In this document: positions 8,600 to 18,520 of the stretch, one piece after another
Numbering within the stretch: position 1 is the first letter of the stretch
How the letters are laid out: each line of letters begins with the position of its first letter
DNA from: Anaerolineaceae bacterium 4572_78
Lineage (GTDB): Bacteria; Chloroflexota; Anaerolineae; 4572-78
Length of the DNA: 64,000 nucleotides
Assembly (NCBI GenBank): GCA_002084875.1
Contig: NBMH01000045.1
Coordinates: 1-64,000, forward strand
Direction: 5' to 3'
Notes under the pieces: model-generated
What the model was told of the DNA's origin: nothing
The model's input: the letters and a program-made list of their open reading frames with translations, nothing else
Database searches by the model: none
Made by a program: the position numbers and the translations under genes

Positions 8600-10681
8600 T
8601 CAACCTTCTAAAATATCAAATATCACCGACTCATCGACAAAATCATTCGCAGAACTGGAACGAGTATAGTGAACGGTTACTCCATGATGATTACTCACAA
8701 CCAAAACTAAGATGGAATGAATTGCCTGCTCAATTGTAAATGGCGGCTCTGTACGAACATGCAATGGTTGAGGGGTGACGTTTTGAAATGGCGGTAAAGA
8801 AGAAACCAAAAATGCCTCATGGTCATTGATTTTGAAAAGAGTTCCTTTTGTAGTTTGTCCAACTTGATTTTGAGATTTAAGATACAAACGAGGTGAACCA
8901 CTTTTGAGCACTTCCACAAAATAAAATGTTGCCCCAATTTTTTCTGCCCAATCTTTGAGCGTTTTCCTTTCATCCCGCTGAAGGCGACCATCACGATGAA
9001 TAATTACCCGTTTTCCCTCAAATTGATTGACAGGAAACAAATTTTGTAAGGTACGAGCTGGAATCGTTTCTCCTTCTAATAGCATGTCTTCGATGGCATA
9101 ATGCATAAATTCGCCGCTGTTGACATAGATTCGAGCGACTGCGGCGGCATTTCTAGAACCTGCTAGATTTTTCTTTTTGTCACGAGCCACATCTAATCCT
9201 ACTACCATGTCAGTATATGGCAACGGTTCTGCTAAGGCAAAGGGGATATTGCCAATTTTTCCCAATATTCCCATGATGACATTGGCAACTGCCCATTCAT
9301 TACTCAAGGTCGATTCAAAAATAGCTTGACTTGGTATGCCGCGTCCTATGGTTATTGATTTGAATGAGGTATATCCCAAACCTTCTGATTCATCATCCAG
9401 ATTTTCATCTGGGAGCAAGGCTAATAAAATATGTGGTTCTTTCTCTTCAAGATGGTCAATTTCTTTTTCAAACTGTAAGCGTGATGGAGTCGGCAATTTT
9501 TCTGAACCAATTAATTCAATATTAAAGTTAAGCGTTTTCAATTCATGTCTCAACCGTTTATAAAAGATTGTCTTTTGTTGATTACGCCGCACATCAATAA
9601 AACCAATTTTAATCGGCTCCTTTTTGAAAGTATCTGCTTGTTTGTATAAGCCATGCTTCTTTAAGTAAGCCCATAATTTCTTTTCCTGCCATTCAAACAC
9701 TTGGTTGTTTCCTAGACGTATCTTGGGGTTAAAGTCAATATCATGCCCGCACAAAAATAATTCAGGATTATTTTCTGAATTATAAGATTTCATATCTTTC
9801 TTGATACTTTGAGAAATCTCATGCACAAGTTTATATCTATCATGGGGCGATAAACGTATTTGCTTAACAACTTGTTGCGAATCAAGCCCAAATCGAGATA
9901 GATACTCAAATTTTAACACGATTTTCAATGCACTGGCGACATAATCATATTCTTTTTGACCTGTTTTAATTTTAACAACTAATTCATCGTCAGCCGCTTG
10001 CTGAATTAGTCGTTGCATTTTAGGGTCGCGGGAGGAGTGAAGTAATCGTTCACTATGTTCTGCAACCGTACCAACGATTTTTATAATCTCACCTTTGAAA
10101 TGTTGTATTTTTACCTGCACCCACATGCCGATAATTTCGTCAGGCTGAGCAATAGTACAGACATGTTGATTCAAGTCTTTTTTATAAAGCATATTTGAGA
10201 AAACCGAAATCGAAACGGCAGGTTGCCCTTGCACCACCAAACCACGAATTGTGTAGTCCCGTTCAATAGATGCATTTGCAAGATTGACACTATTTTTTCT
10301 CAAAACTCGACGAATTTTTTCTGTTATCTTTGAATTACGAAGCATACCATTACTCACAAAATCAGCCATTGCCTTTGGTGTAGCTTGCCAATCTGTTATG
10401 GGGATAATCTCATGCAAATTCTGAAATGGGTCGGGTTTATTTTGCCAAAGGTTTTGTAAAAATTCATGCAACTGAATCTTATCTTGATACATGGTTGAAA
10501 CAATGATACCGCTTGTCCATGCCCACTGTTTACCAAAATAGCTTTTCAATCTGTAGGGTAATTTCCCACCAATTTTGTACAGTTCTTTGTCACTTGCTTG
10601 AAGTGAGTAGGCAAAAAGTTGCGGTAATATATCAGTTTTAATTGGAAAAATATCAGCAAAAATAATATCTTCTTGTGACAT
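8600..10681 (-). CDS. Long prokaryotic Argonaute (PAZ-MID-PIWI)
   Basis: PIWI: MVVGLDVARDKKKN (D), glutamate finger region SGEFMHYAIEDMLLEGETIP, RVIIHRDGRLQRDE (D); MID: YTSFKSITIGRGIPSQAIFESTL; PAZ-like PAVSISVFSNMLYKKDLNQH. Confidence 0.93.
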   Translation of the reverse strand: MSQEDIIFADIFPIKTDILPQLFAYSLQASDKELYKIGGKLPYRLKSYFGKQWAWTSGIIVSTMYQDKIQLHEFLQNLWQNKPDPFQNLHEIIPITDWQATPKAMADFVSNGMLRNSKITEKIRRVLRKNSVNLANASIERDYTIRGLVVQGQPAVSISVFSNMLYKKDLNQHVCTIAQPDEIIGMWVQVKIQHFKGEIIKIVGTVAEHSERLLHSSRDPKMQRLIQQAADDELVVKIKTGQKEYDYVASALKIVLKFEYLSRFGLDSQQVVKQIRLSPHDRYKLVHEISQSIKKDMKSYNSENNPELFLCGHDIDFNPKIRLGNNQVFEWQEKKLWAYLKKHGLYKQADTFKKEPIKIGFIDVRRNQQKTIFYKRLRHELKTLNFNIELIGSEKLPTPSRLQFEKEIDHLEEKEPHILLALLPDENLDDESEGLGYTSFKSITIGRGIPSQAIFESTLSNEWAVANVIMGILGKIGNIPFALAEPLPYTDMVVGLDVARDKKKNLAGSRNAAAVARIYVNSGEFMHYAIEDMLLEGETIPARTLQNLFPVNQFEGKRVIIHRDGRLQRDERKTLKDWAEKIGATFYFVEVLKSGSPRLYLKSQNQVGQTTKGTLFKINDHEAFLVSSLPPFQNVTPQPLHVRTEPPFTIEQAIHSILVLVVSNHHGVTVHYTRSSSANDFVDESVIFDILEG

Positions 10682-10710
10682 AATTTGATTTACCTCGTTA
10701 ATACATGGAC

Positions 10711-10744
10711 AGACAAGAAAGGTTTTCGAAAACCTTTCTTGTCT
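10711..10744. repeat. 34-nt palindrome, AGACAAGAAAGG family
   Basis: agacaagaaaggttttcgaaaacctttcttgtct, perfect inverted repeat. Confidence 0.95.
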
Positions 10745-10797
10745 TAGCTATAGAAGCTTTGCCAGTAGAATTTCTAACCTAGAAACTTTGCGATTAA

Positions 10798-11970
10798 CTA
10801 TAGTCCTAATTTCTTAAGTCTAGCCATAGCTTCTTTTATCTGTTCTACGGGAAGAACAAGCGATACCCGCATCCAGCCGCGTCCTTGTTCGCCATAGAAT
10901 GAGCCTGGCGAAATAGATACATGACCTTCGGACAAGGCTTTTTCATGAAATTCGACATCATCGCCGCCGTTTGGCACTTTAAACCAGATGTAAATTGCTC
11001 CCTTTGGTGATTCAACATTTATGCCTATGTCGCGTAAAGTATTGACTACCAAATCACGACGTTCTTGGTAAACCGCATTTCGTTCTACCAACCATGTTTG
11101 GTCACCCGTTAAAGCCGCAATTGCCATAGCTTGCACTGGTTTAGCGATGCCACTATCCATTTGAGTTTTGATGGTTGCTAATGCTTTGACTGCACCCGCA
11201 TGTCCAACTGCCATGCCAACCCGCCAACCCGCTAGATTGTAAGTCTTTGACATGGAGTTAAACTCAATCACGACCTCTTTTGCTCCATCGATTTGCAAAG
11301 GGCTAACCGCTTTATATCCATCGTAAGTTATATCAGCATAAGCATTATCATGACAGAATAAAATATCATGCTTACGACAAAAAGCAATGACATCCTCAAA
11401 AAACGCCAAATCGGCGATGGCACCAGAGGGATTATTGGGATAGTTCAACCACATCAGACGTGCTTTTTTTAATACATCATCAGATAAGGCTGAAAAATCG
11501 GGATACCAATTATTTTGGGGGTCAAGTGGAAATGAAACTGTACTTCCATTGGCAAGCAACGGCCCCATGGCATGGGTAATGTAGCAAGGGTCAGGAATTA
11601 TGGATATATCACCTGGATCTAACCATGCTAAATGCATATTTGCTAATCCTTCTTTTGAACCAATGAGCGGTAATAACTCATTATCCTCAAGGGTCACGCC
11701 AAAACGGTTTTTGTAATATGTGGCGATAGCTTTTTGCATGGCGGGCGTTCCAAAATAGCCGCCATAGCCATGCGTATTTTTTTGCTGAGCCGATTTGACT
11801 AAAGCCTCGATAATATGTGGGGCAGGTGGTAGATCGGGACTGCCCATGTCCAAACGGATAACATCTATCCCTTTCGCTTTCATACCTGTAATTTTTTTCC
11901 CAAGTACGGCAAGCGGATAATCGGGTATAGACGTGACTCTTTTTGATGGATTTGATACTAATTTCGACAT
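10798..11970 (-). CDS. Class I/II aminotransferase (LL-diaminopimelate/aspartate aminotransferase-like)
   Basis: VIRLDMGSPDLPPAPHI, LNYPNNPSGAIA, EFNSMSKTYNLAGWRVG (PLP lysine region). Confidence 0.92.
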   Translation of the reverse strand: MSKLVSNPSKRVTSIPDYPLAVLGKKITGMKAKGIDVIRLDMGSPDLPPAPHIIEALVKSAQQKNTHGYGGYFGTPAMQKAIATYYKNRFGVTLEDNELLPLIGSKEGLANMHLAWLDPGDISIIPDPCYITHAMGPLLANGSTVSFPLDPQNNWYPDFSALSDDVLKKARLMWLNYPNNPSGAIADLAFFEDVIAFCRKHDILFCHDNAYADITYDGYKAVSPLQIDGAKEVVIEFNSMSKTYNLAGWRVGMAVGHAGAVKALATIKTQMDSGIAKPVQAMAIAALTGDQTWLVERNAVYQERRDLVVNTLRDIGINVESPKGAIYIWFKVPNGGDDVEFHEKALSEGHVSISPGSFYGEQGRGWMRVSLVLPVEQIKEAMARLKKLGL

Positions 11971-11999
11971 TAAATACCTCTTTGTATTGTGTTAAATTC

Positions 12000-12055
12000 C
12001 TGGAGCGAAAAAGCTTGCTTTTTCATGTCAAAGCAAGCTTTGACCCTCCAGTCAA
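12000..12055. repeat. Mosaic intergenic repeat, AAGCTTGC module (double hairpin)
   Basis: tggagcgaaaaagcttgctttttcatgtcaaagcaagctttgaccctcca; near-identical copy at 57626-57676. Confidence 0.9.
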
Positions 12056-12117
12056 AACAAACTTTTCTGCTCCAAATCTACGAATATTATAATAATAATT
12101 TATGCAAAATAAGCAAA

Positions 12118-13053
12118 TTATCCACTCACTAATGACCGAGCAAGGAGTAAGGCATTAGCTGGACGTTCTGCTAAACGACGCATGAAATAGGGATACCAAG
12201 CGATTCCATAAGGTACATAAATTCGTACTTGATAACCCATGTCGGCTAAACGTTGTTGCTCATTTTGCCGTACGCCTTGCAGCATTTGAATCTCAAACGA
12301 CTCCTTATCAACGCCCATGCGGTCTGCTTCGGCTAACAACCATTCAATTAACACTGGGTCATGCGAGCCTAGTGCTAAGAAGCAACCTTTCTTGCGTACT
12401 TCCTCCGAGAGAAATGTGCGCATGTACATCATGCAAGCTTGGTTAACTGCATCATGGTTTTGTAGTGCAATCGCAGGTGATTCGTTATAAGCACCTTTAA
12501 CCAAACGGATGTTGCCACCTGCATGGATAAGTTTTTGAACATCTGCTTGAGTACGATGTAAATAGACTTGGATGGCGATGGCAATATGAATGCGGTCGCC
12601 GAATTTCTTAAGTAGACGATAATACACTGCTAGCGTCGTATCAACATCTTTACTTTCCTCCATGTCCATCTCTATTGGGATATCAAGGTCATAGGCAACT
12701 TGAACAAGACTAGCCATATTTTCGTAGAAAAACTCTTTTCCAAAACCTAAACCAAGAAAAGATGGCTTAATTGAAATACTTGCCCCTAGCTTATCTTCAG
12801 CTATACGGTAAGCAATCTTCTGAAATGATTGAGCCGCTTGTTGGGCTTCCTCACGAGTAGTAACATATTCTCCCACTTCATTCATGAGAACGCTAATGCC
12901 GCGGGCATTCAAATCTTTAACAACTGACACACATTCATCTATGGTTTCTCCTGAAATAAACTGACGTGATGTAATCCTAGCGGGTGGGAAACGCGTAACA
13001 AAGCGACGAGCCATATTACTTTGAGATAGGGCGATAAAAAACTGACGTAACAT
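12118..13053 (-). CDS. Proline dehydrogenase family protein
   Basis: IPIEMDMEESKDVDTTLAVYY, AIQVYLHRTQADV, NIRLVKGAYNES, FEIQMLQGVR, VRIYVPYG. Confidence 0.9.
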   Translation of the reverse strand: MLRQFFIALSQSNMARRFVTRFPPARITSRQFISGETIDECVSVVKDLNARGISVLMNEVGEYVTTREEAQQAAQSFQKIAYRIAEDKLGASISIKPSFLGLGFGKEFFYENMASLVQVAYDLDIPIEMDMEESKDVDTTLAVYYRLLKKFGDRIHIAIAIQVYLHRTQADVQKLIHAGGNIRLVKGAYNESPAIALQNHDAVNQACMMYMRTFLSEEVRKKGCFLALGSHDPVLIEWLLAEADRMGVDKESFEIQMLQGVRQNEQQRLADMGYQVRIYVPYGIAWYPYFMRRLAERPANALLLARSLVSG

Positions 13054-13110
13054 CTTCTTTGATACTCCGTATTTTGAAATTATAAACAATGTGCTAACTG
13101 AGGTTGGTCA

Positions 13111-13142
13111 AACAAGAAAGGTTTTTAAAAACCTTTCTTATT
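13111..13142. repeat. Palindrome, AGACAAGAAAGG family
   Basis: aacaagaaaggtttttaaaaacctttcttatt. Confidence 0.9.
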
Positions 13143-13500
13143 TCAACCATAACAATTTCCTTACTTGACACTACATGCCTAAGTAGTTACTAATAGTGTT
13201 GAGAATACATTATATCTACACCACCACAATCGTCAAATTATCATTAGGAGTATGGAGAAATGAGTGATAAAGCACGGCTTTGTCATAAGAGGTCATGATG
13301 ACATGCTTGCTACCTACCTCACAAAATACCTCATTAACTTTGCTGACAAACGACACTTGTGCTAGAATACCGTGTTGAACCTAACGGTTCACCAAGGGCT
13401 ATTCAATGCTATTTTTTGACAAGGTAAATTGGAGCATCAAACCTTGCTTTGACATAAAAAAGTAAGCTTTGTCATTCCAACATTATATTACGAGAATTTT

Positions 13501-14745
13501 ATGTCACCTAAAAATTATCACGAATACATTACAAAAGTTCTTTTAGACGAAAAACGTTTCATGAAGCTTCGTTTTAGTGGTAAATCAAAATTGCAATCAA
13601 CTCAATGGCAAGAGGTCATTTTACGTCCTATTTTCCTAAAAGAAAAGCGATATATTCAGTTTTCTTATTTTGACAAACAGAAGAATATAACTAAAAATTA
13701 CATAGGACACAGTGTGGAAATCAACTTAAATAAATTGTTTGACATGTCCTTCAAAAATATTCACATTTTCACCACCGATGAAAATATTCACATTCAACAA
13801 ACCAAAAAAGGGAAAATCATTATCCATCATCATCGTCATGACCTACCACTACCGTTACCGTCCTTTGCCCATGACCGTCCTAAAAACTTGATTTTGCCCG
13901 AAGGAAAGCCTGACCCATTTCTAAAAAAGATTGGTGTTATGACCAAAGCAGGTCATGTTAGGGCGACAATGCGGGATAAATTTCGGCAGATTAATGCCTT
14001 TCTTAATATTATTCAGGAAACCCATGCTATTGAAAAACTGACTAATTTTCCTTTGCATGTGATTGATTGTGGTTGCGGTAATGCTCATTTGACATTTGCA
14101 GTTTATCACTATCTAAATCATGTATTGCAACGCCCCACAAAAATTATTGGCATCGACCGCAAAGCAGATTTGCTTGAAAAACGCAATGAGCATGCCAAAC
14201 AATTAGGATGGACTGGTCTTACATTTGAGCAGGCTGATATTATTGAATATCAACCCATACAATCACCCGACATTGTATTAGCATTGCATGCTTGTGATAC
14301 TGCTACAGATGAGGCTCTAGCCCAAGCAATAAATTGGGATAGTCGTATGATTTTTAGTGTGCCATGTTGTCATCATCATCTCCAAGCACAATTCATACAT
14401 GATAACCGTCAGACAAAAAAGGTTTTTAAAAACCTTTCTTGTCTTGCTACTAAAGCTCTTTTGCGGCATGGCATTTTACGAGAACGGCTCGGCGATATTC
14501 TGACCGATACATTTCGCTCTTTAATCCTTCAAAAGCATGGCTACCAAACAAATGTGATTGAATTTATTTCGAGTGAACACACCGCTAAAAATATAATGAT
14601 TCGAGCCGTCAAAACATCACCTTCCCCAAATCCCCTTCGTTCACTGGGTGGACAAATGGGGGGTAACAGTAAACGTGGGGAAGAAGAATACGAAGCCTTA
14701 AAATCTATCTGGCAAGTGACTCCTTATTTGGAAGAACTTTTGTGA
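13501..14745 (+). CDS. Class I SAM-dependent methyltransferase (METTL25-like), carrying an internal palindromic element
   Basis: LHVIDCGCGNAHLTFAVYHYL, VLALHACDTATDEAL, VPCCHHHLQAQ, LLRHGILRERL; 34-nt palindrome at 14411-14444 is within the frame. Confidence 0.88.
   Translation: MSPKNYHEYITKVLLDEKRFMKLRFSGKSKLQSTQWQEVILRPIFLKEKRYIQFSYFDKQKNITKNYIGHSVEINLNKLFDMSFKNIHIFTTDENIHIQQTKKGKIIIHHHRHDLPLPLPSFAHDRPKNLILPEGKPDPFLKKIGVMTKAGHVRATMRDKFRQINAFLNIIQETHAIEKLTNFPLHVIDCGCGNAHLTFAVYHYLNHVLQRPTKIIGIDRKADLLEKRNEHAKQLGWTGLTFEQADIIEYQPIQSPDIVLALHACDTATDEALAQAINWDSRMIFSVPCCHHHLQAQFIHDNRQTKKVFKNLSCLATKALLRHGILRERLGDILTDTFRSLILQKHGYQTNVIEFISSEHTAKNIMIRAVKTSPSPNPLRSLGGQMGGNSKRGEEEYEALKSIWQVTPYLEELL
14411..14444. 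repeat. 34-nt palindrome inside CDS
   Basis: agacaaaaaaggtttttaaaaacctttcttgtct, same family as intergenic copies. Confidence 0.95.
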
Positions 14746-14755
14746 AGTATATCTG

Positions 14756-15562
14756 TTATCCACCCATGTTTTTCTGTAACCATTGATACATCAGCACTCC
14801 ACCAGCCACAGCTACATTCAAGCTTTCGGCTTGTCCGAGCAATGGCAAACGAACCCAGTTTGTTATACAACTGCGAACGTCATGGCTAAGACCACGAGCC
14901 TCGTTTCCCAAAACTAATGCGATTGAGCCATGTAAAATATTCTCATGCCAAGCTAATTTGCCATGTTGTCCATCGGCTCCCGTTATGGTGTAATTAGCCT
15001 TTTGCAATATTGTAAATAGAGAAACATGTTTAGTAGTGTGAATGAGAGGGATGGCAAAAAGTGACCCCATGCTACCGCGTACAGTTTTGAGGTCAAATGG
15101 GTCAACGCATGGCTCGATTAAAACAATGGCAGTGGCAGAAATGCTATCTGCGGTGCGGATAATCGTCCCTAAATTGCCAGGGTCTTGTAAGCGGTCTGCG
15201 ATAATAATCAGTGAAGGATGGTCGGTACTACTTAAAACTTTTGTGATTTTTTCGGAGAAAATAGGCAAGGTGACAATGATGCCTTGTGGAGATTCTCGTT
15301 CTGATAGTGCTTGCATGACATGTGGGCTGATAGCATGCAGTTGTCCACCTGCTTGGGCCAATTTGGAAAGCAGTTTCGGGGCAGTTTTACCCTTAAAATG
15401 CGATTCACTATAAAAAACATCTAATGGTTGATGCCTTTGTGCTAATGCCATGCTAATCAGTTGTAATCCTTCAATAGCAAAACGATTTTGTGCTTGACGG
15501 TGTTTACGTTGGCTTAATTTGCGGATGGCGATAATTTTAGGGTTTTTTGTGGAAGTAATCAT
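14756..15562 (-). CDS. TrmH/SpoU family RNA 2'-O-methyltransferase
   Basis: IIADRLQDPGNLGTIIRTADS, LVLGNEARGLS, RLPLLGQAESLNVAVAGGVLMYQ. Confidence 0.93.
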   Translation of the reverse strand: MITSTKNPKIIAIRKLSQRKHRQAQNRFAIEGLQLISMALAQRHQPLDVFYSESHFKGKTAPKLLSKLAQAGGQLHAISPHVMQALSERESPQGIIVTLPIFSEKITKVLSSTDHPSLIIIADRLQDPGNLGTIIRTADSISATAIVLIEPCVDPFDLKTVRGSMGSLFAIPLIHTTKHVSLFTILQKANYTITGADGQHGKLAWHENILHGSIALVLGNEARGLSHDVRSCITNWVRLPLLGQAESLNVAVAGGVLMYQWLQKNMGG

Positions 15563-15631
15563 ATAAATGATGATTTCAAAATCAATAAAGTAGAATCAGT
15601 AGTGCGAAGGATTTATCTTTTGAACTTCTTT

Positions 15632-16072
15632 TTATGCAACAGAAATAGTAATCCGTTCTCCTTTGTTATGGTCATAAACATCAACAATCTGCCCAAATTG
15701 TCCATCTTCAATGGCTGAAACGACTTGTTTCATGTTTAATCCATTTACTTCGGGGGCTAATGTAGCTCCCATTTTCATGGCAACATTTATCAAGCCGAGT
15801 GGTAGACGTATTGCCATTTTTTCCTTTCCGCTGGCATCATCAAGCACTTGAATAGATAACCAATGTGGTTGAGATTGTTCCTGTTCTCGCACATTTTTTT
15901 CATCGCTAGTTAGGGCAGATAGCAAAGTAGCGGCTTCATCGGCGGATATTTTGCCGTCTTCCACCATTTTCAAAATTTTTATCGAAACCGAAGTAAGAAA
16001 ACCCACTGATTCTGTAGGCTCGGTGGGATAAATTGCCACTGTACTTTTACTTTTAGGTATGAATTTTGCCAT
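15632..16072 (-). CDS. SHOCT-like domain-containing hypothetical protein
   Basis: KILKMVEDGKISADEAATLLSAL. Confidence 0.6.
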   Translation of the reverse strand: MAKFIPKSKSTVAIYPTEPTESVGFLTSVSIKILKMVEDGKISADEAATLLSALTSDEKNVREQEQSQPHWLSIQVLDDASGKEKMAIRLPLGLINVAMKMGATLAPEVNGLNMKQVVSAIEDGQFGQIVDVYDHNKGERITISVA

Positions 16073-16358
16073 AGAGCTACATCCTTTCTAATCCAATAAA
16101 TTTAACAGTACTCTTGTGTTTGATGAATTTGTAACTTTACACACATGGCACAATTTTACCATGATACATGCATTCTAGCAAATGTCCACATCTTTTTAGT
16201 GAAATAACTGTTTTTCATCTGTCATTATAATTTGATTTATACATTTGGATTCAGTCCTACAAGATATTAAAGGTTTTGCAGATTGCTTTAAGTGGATGAC
16301 ATTGTAGGTTTTTAACAACCATCAAAGTCTTTATAAAAAAATAGAGGAGATAATTTCT

Positions 16359-17909
16359 ATGACACATAAAATAGCAATTGATTTTGGCACGACTAACAGT
16401 GTAATTGCCCATTGGGATTCTAGCATAGATTCACCTGAAGTTATTCCAATATCAGGTTTGAGCACTAAAGATTTACCAACTAGATTGCCGCTTATTCCTT
16501 CCATCGTGTACGTTGAGGATGGGCAAGCAAAAAAAGTTATTATTGGACAAACGGTTCTTGATAGAGAGCTAGAGCGTAAAAGGGATAATCGTCTGTTCCG
16601 AAATTTCAAGCGAGGCATCGTTGCCTCTCCTTCACCGCCGCCTCGCAGAGTAGATGAAATATTATGGGATGATAAAAGAGCTGGGCGTAGCTTCCTTCGC
16701 AATTTAGTCCGAAGGTTGCCCTATCAACCTGATGAAATAGAGCAATTAGTCTTAACTACTCCTGTGGCATCATTTGAAAGTTACTTAGTTTGGTTAAATG
16801 AAACACTAGGTGATTTGGTCGGTGATAAGATTCGGATTGTCGACGAATCAACGGCGGCCGCACTCGGTTATGCAGTTACCGAACCTGAAGCTTTAGTGTT
16901 AGTATTTGATTTTGGTGGTGGTACCCTTGATTTATCACTTGTCCAATTGCCGAAAAGTCGCGAAAAAACAGGCGGCATGTTAACACGATTGTTGAAAGCA
17001 ATGAAAAAAGAGGGAAGTCATACTGCTCAAGTCATTGCTAAAGCGGGGCAAGTAATAGGTGGCAGTGATATTGACCAATGGTTATTGGCTGATGTGCTGA
17101 AACGAACCAATGTCACTGTACAAGAATTAGGGAATGATTATCCCATGTTGCTCGCTTTGTGTGAGAAAACAAAAATTATTCTTTCCACAGATGACAATAC
17201 TGATTTGACATTTGAAGTTAATGGTCGAGCACACACTGTAACCATTACCCGCCTCGAATTAGAATCATTGCTAGAACAAAATGGTTTTTTTGTTGCTCTG
17301 CGGCGGGTCGTTGACAAGGTGATGTATATCACACGTCAACATGGCATGTACCGTGAAGATATTAACTATGTATTGATGGTCGGTGGCACTTCTCTTATGC
17401 CATCGGTACAACGTGTTTTAAAGGAATACTTTTCGATTTTAGCAGTTCATTCTAATAAACCCTTCACAGCCATTGCCGAAGGAGCGTTACAGGTTGCACT
17501 TGGATTTGGTTTAGATGATTATCTGATTCATGCTTATGGTTTGCGTCACCTAAGTCCCATTACAGGCGAGCATGAGTACGATGAAATTATCCCTATGGGA
17601 AGTCCATATCCGAGCAAAAAACCAGTTGAGGTTTTGCTTAGTGCCGCACATGCAAATCAACAAACTATTGAATTTGTTATTGGTGAGATTGATACCGATA
17701 GTATTGCTAGAGTCGAAGTGAAATATGAGAATGGTCAAGCAGTCTTTGTGGCTCAAGCTGACCAAAGCACATACCAAGTTGTTCCACTAAACGACTCTGA
17801 ATCAGATACTATATTGGCAAATCTTTTACCGCCAGGCAAATTACGACAAGATAGACTCAAAGCAGAATTTATGGTTGATAAAAATCGCCATTTGCGACTG
17901 AAATGCTAA
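16359..17909 (+). CDS. Hsp70 family protein
   Basis: IAIDFGTTNSVIAHW, VDESTAAALGYAV, VFDFGGGTLDLSLV, VLMVGGTSLMPSVQRVLKEYF. Confidence 0.92.
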   Translation: MTHKIAIDFGTTNSVIAHWDSSIDSPEVIPISGLSTKDLPTRLPLIPSIVYVEDGQAKKVIIGQTVLDRELERKRDNRLFRNFKRGIVASPSPPPRRVDEILWDDKRAGRSFLRNLVRRLPYQPDEIEQLVLTTPVASFESYLVWLNETLGDLVGDKIRIVDESTAAALGYAVTEPEALVLVFDFGGGTLDLSLVQLPKSREKTGGMLTRLLKAMKKEGSHTAQVIAKAGQVIGGSDIDQWLLADVLKRTNVTVQELGNDYPMLLALCEKTKIILSTDDNTDLTFEVNGRAHTVTITRLELESLLEQNGFFVALRRVVDKVMYITRQHGMYREDINYVLMVGGTSLMPSVQRVLKEYFSILAVHSNKPFTAIAEGALQVALGFGLDDYLIHAYGLRHLSPITGEHEYDEIIPMGSPYPSKKPVEVLLSAAHANQQTIEFVIGEIDTDSIARVEVKYENGQAVFVAQADQSTYQVVPLNDSESDTILANLLPPGKLRQDRLKAEFMVDKNRHLRLKC

Positions 17910-18238
17910 AGAAGATATTGGATTTCGTACCTCAATCTCATCCATGGGGTATTGTTTTTAACAGAATATGTAGGGATTTATGGCATAAATCCTACACGAT
18001 GATAAAACATGTGTCCCATATTCCTACATGTTCTACCTGAAAAATAGCATTGTGAACAGCCCTGAATAGTAGGGGCGTACGCTGAACAACCCTGGTTCAC
18101 CCTCATCCTTGCCCTCCCCCACGGGGAGAGGGGAATCTACCCCACTCAATCCCCCCGCCTGCGAGGGGAAGTGACTGCTCCCCTCCTGTTCACGGGGAGG
18201 GGCGGGGATGGGGTCTACTTAACGAAAGGAAATAACAA

Positions 18239-18520
18239 ATGTCAGAAAAACAATGTGTGCGAGCATTAATTAGTGGACGTGTGCAAGGAGTCAGCATGCG
18301 TTACTATACACAATTGAAAGCAAATGAACTAGGCATATCAGGTTTTGTCCGCAACCTTAGAGACAAGCGGGTAGAAGCTGTTTTTGAAGGAACACCAACT
18401 GACATCAAAACCATGCTGAAATGGTGTGAAACTGGGGCACCACATGCCCGCATTGATAATGTTCAGATTGACTATGATGTTCATTCAAAAGGGTTTCATG
18501 GATTTAATATACGGTTTTGA
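18239..18520 (+). CDS. acyP: Acylphosphatase
   Basis: RALISGRVQGVSMRYYTQLKANELGISGFVRNLRDKRVEAVFEG. Confidence 0.93.
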   Translation: MSEKQCVRALISGRVQGVSMRYYTQLKANELGISGFVRNLRDKRVEAVFEGTPTDIKTMLKWCETGAPHARIDNVQIDYDVHSKGFHGFNIRF

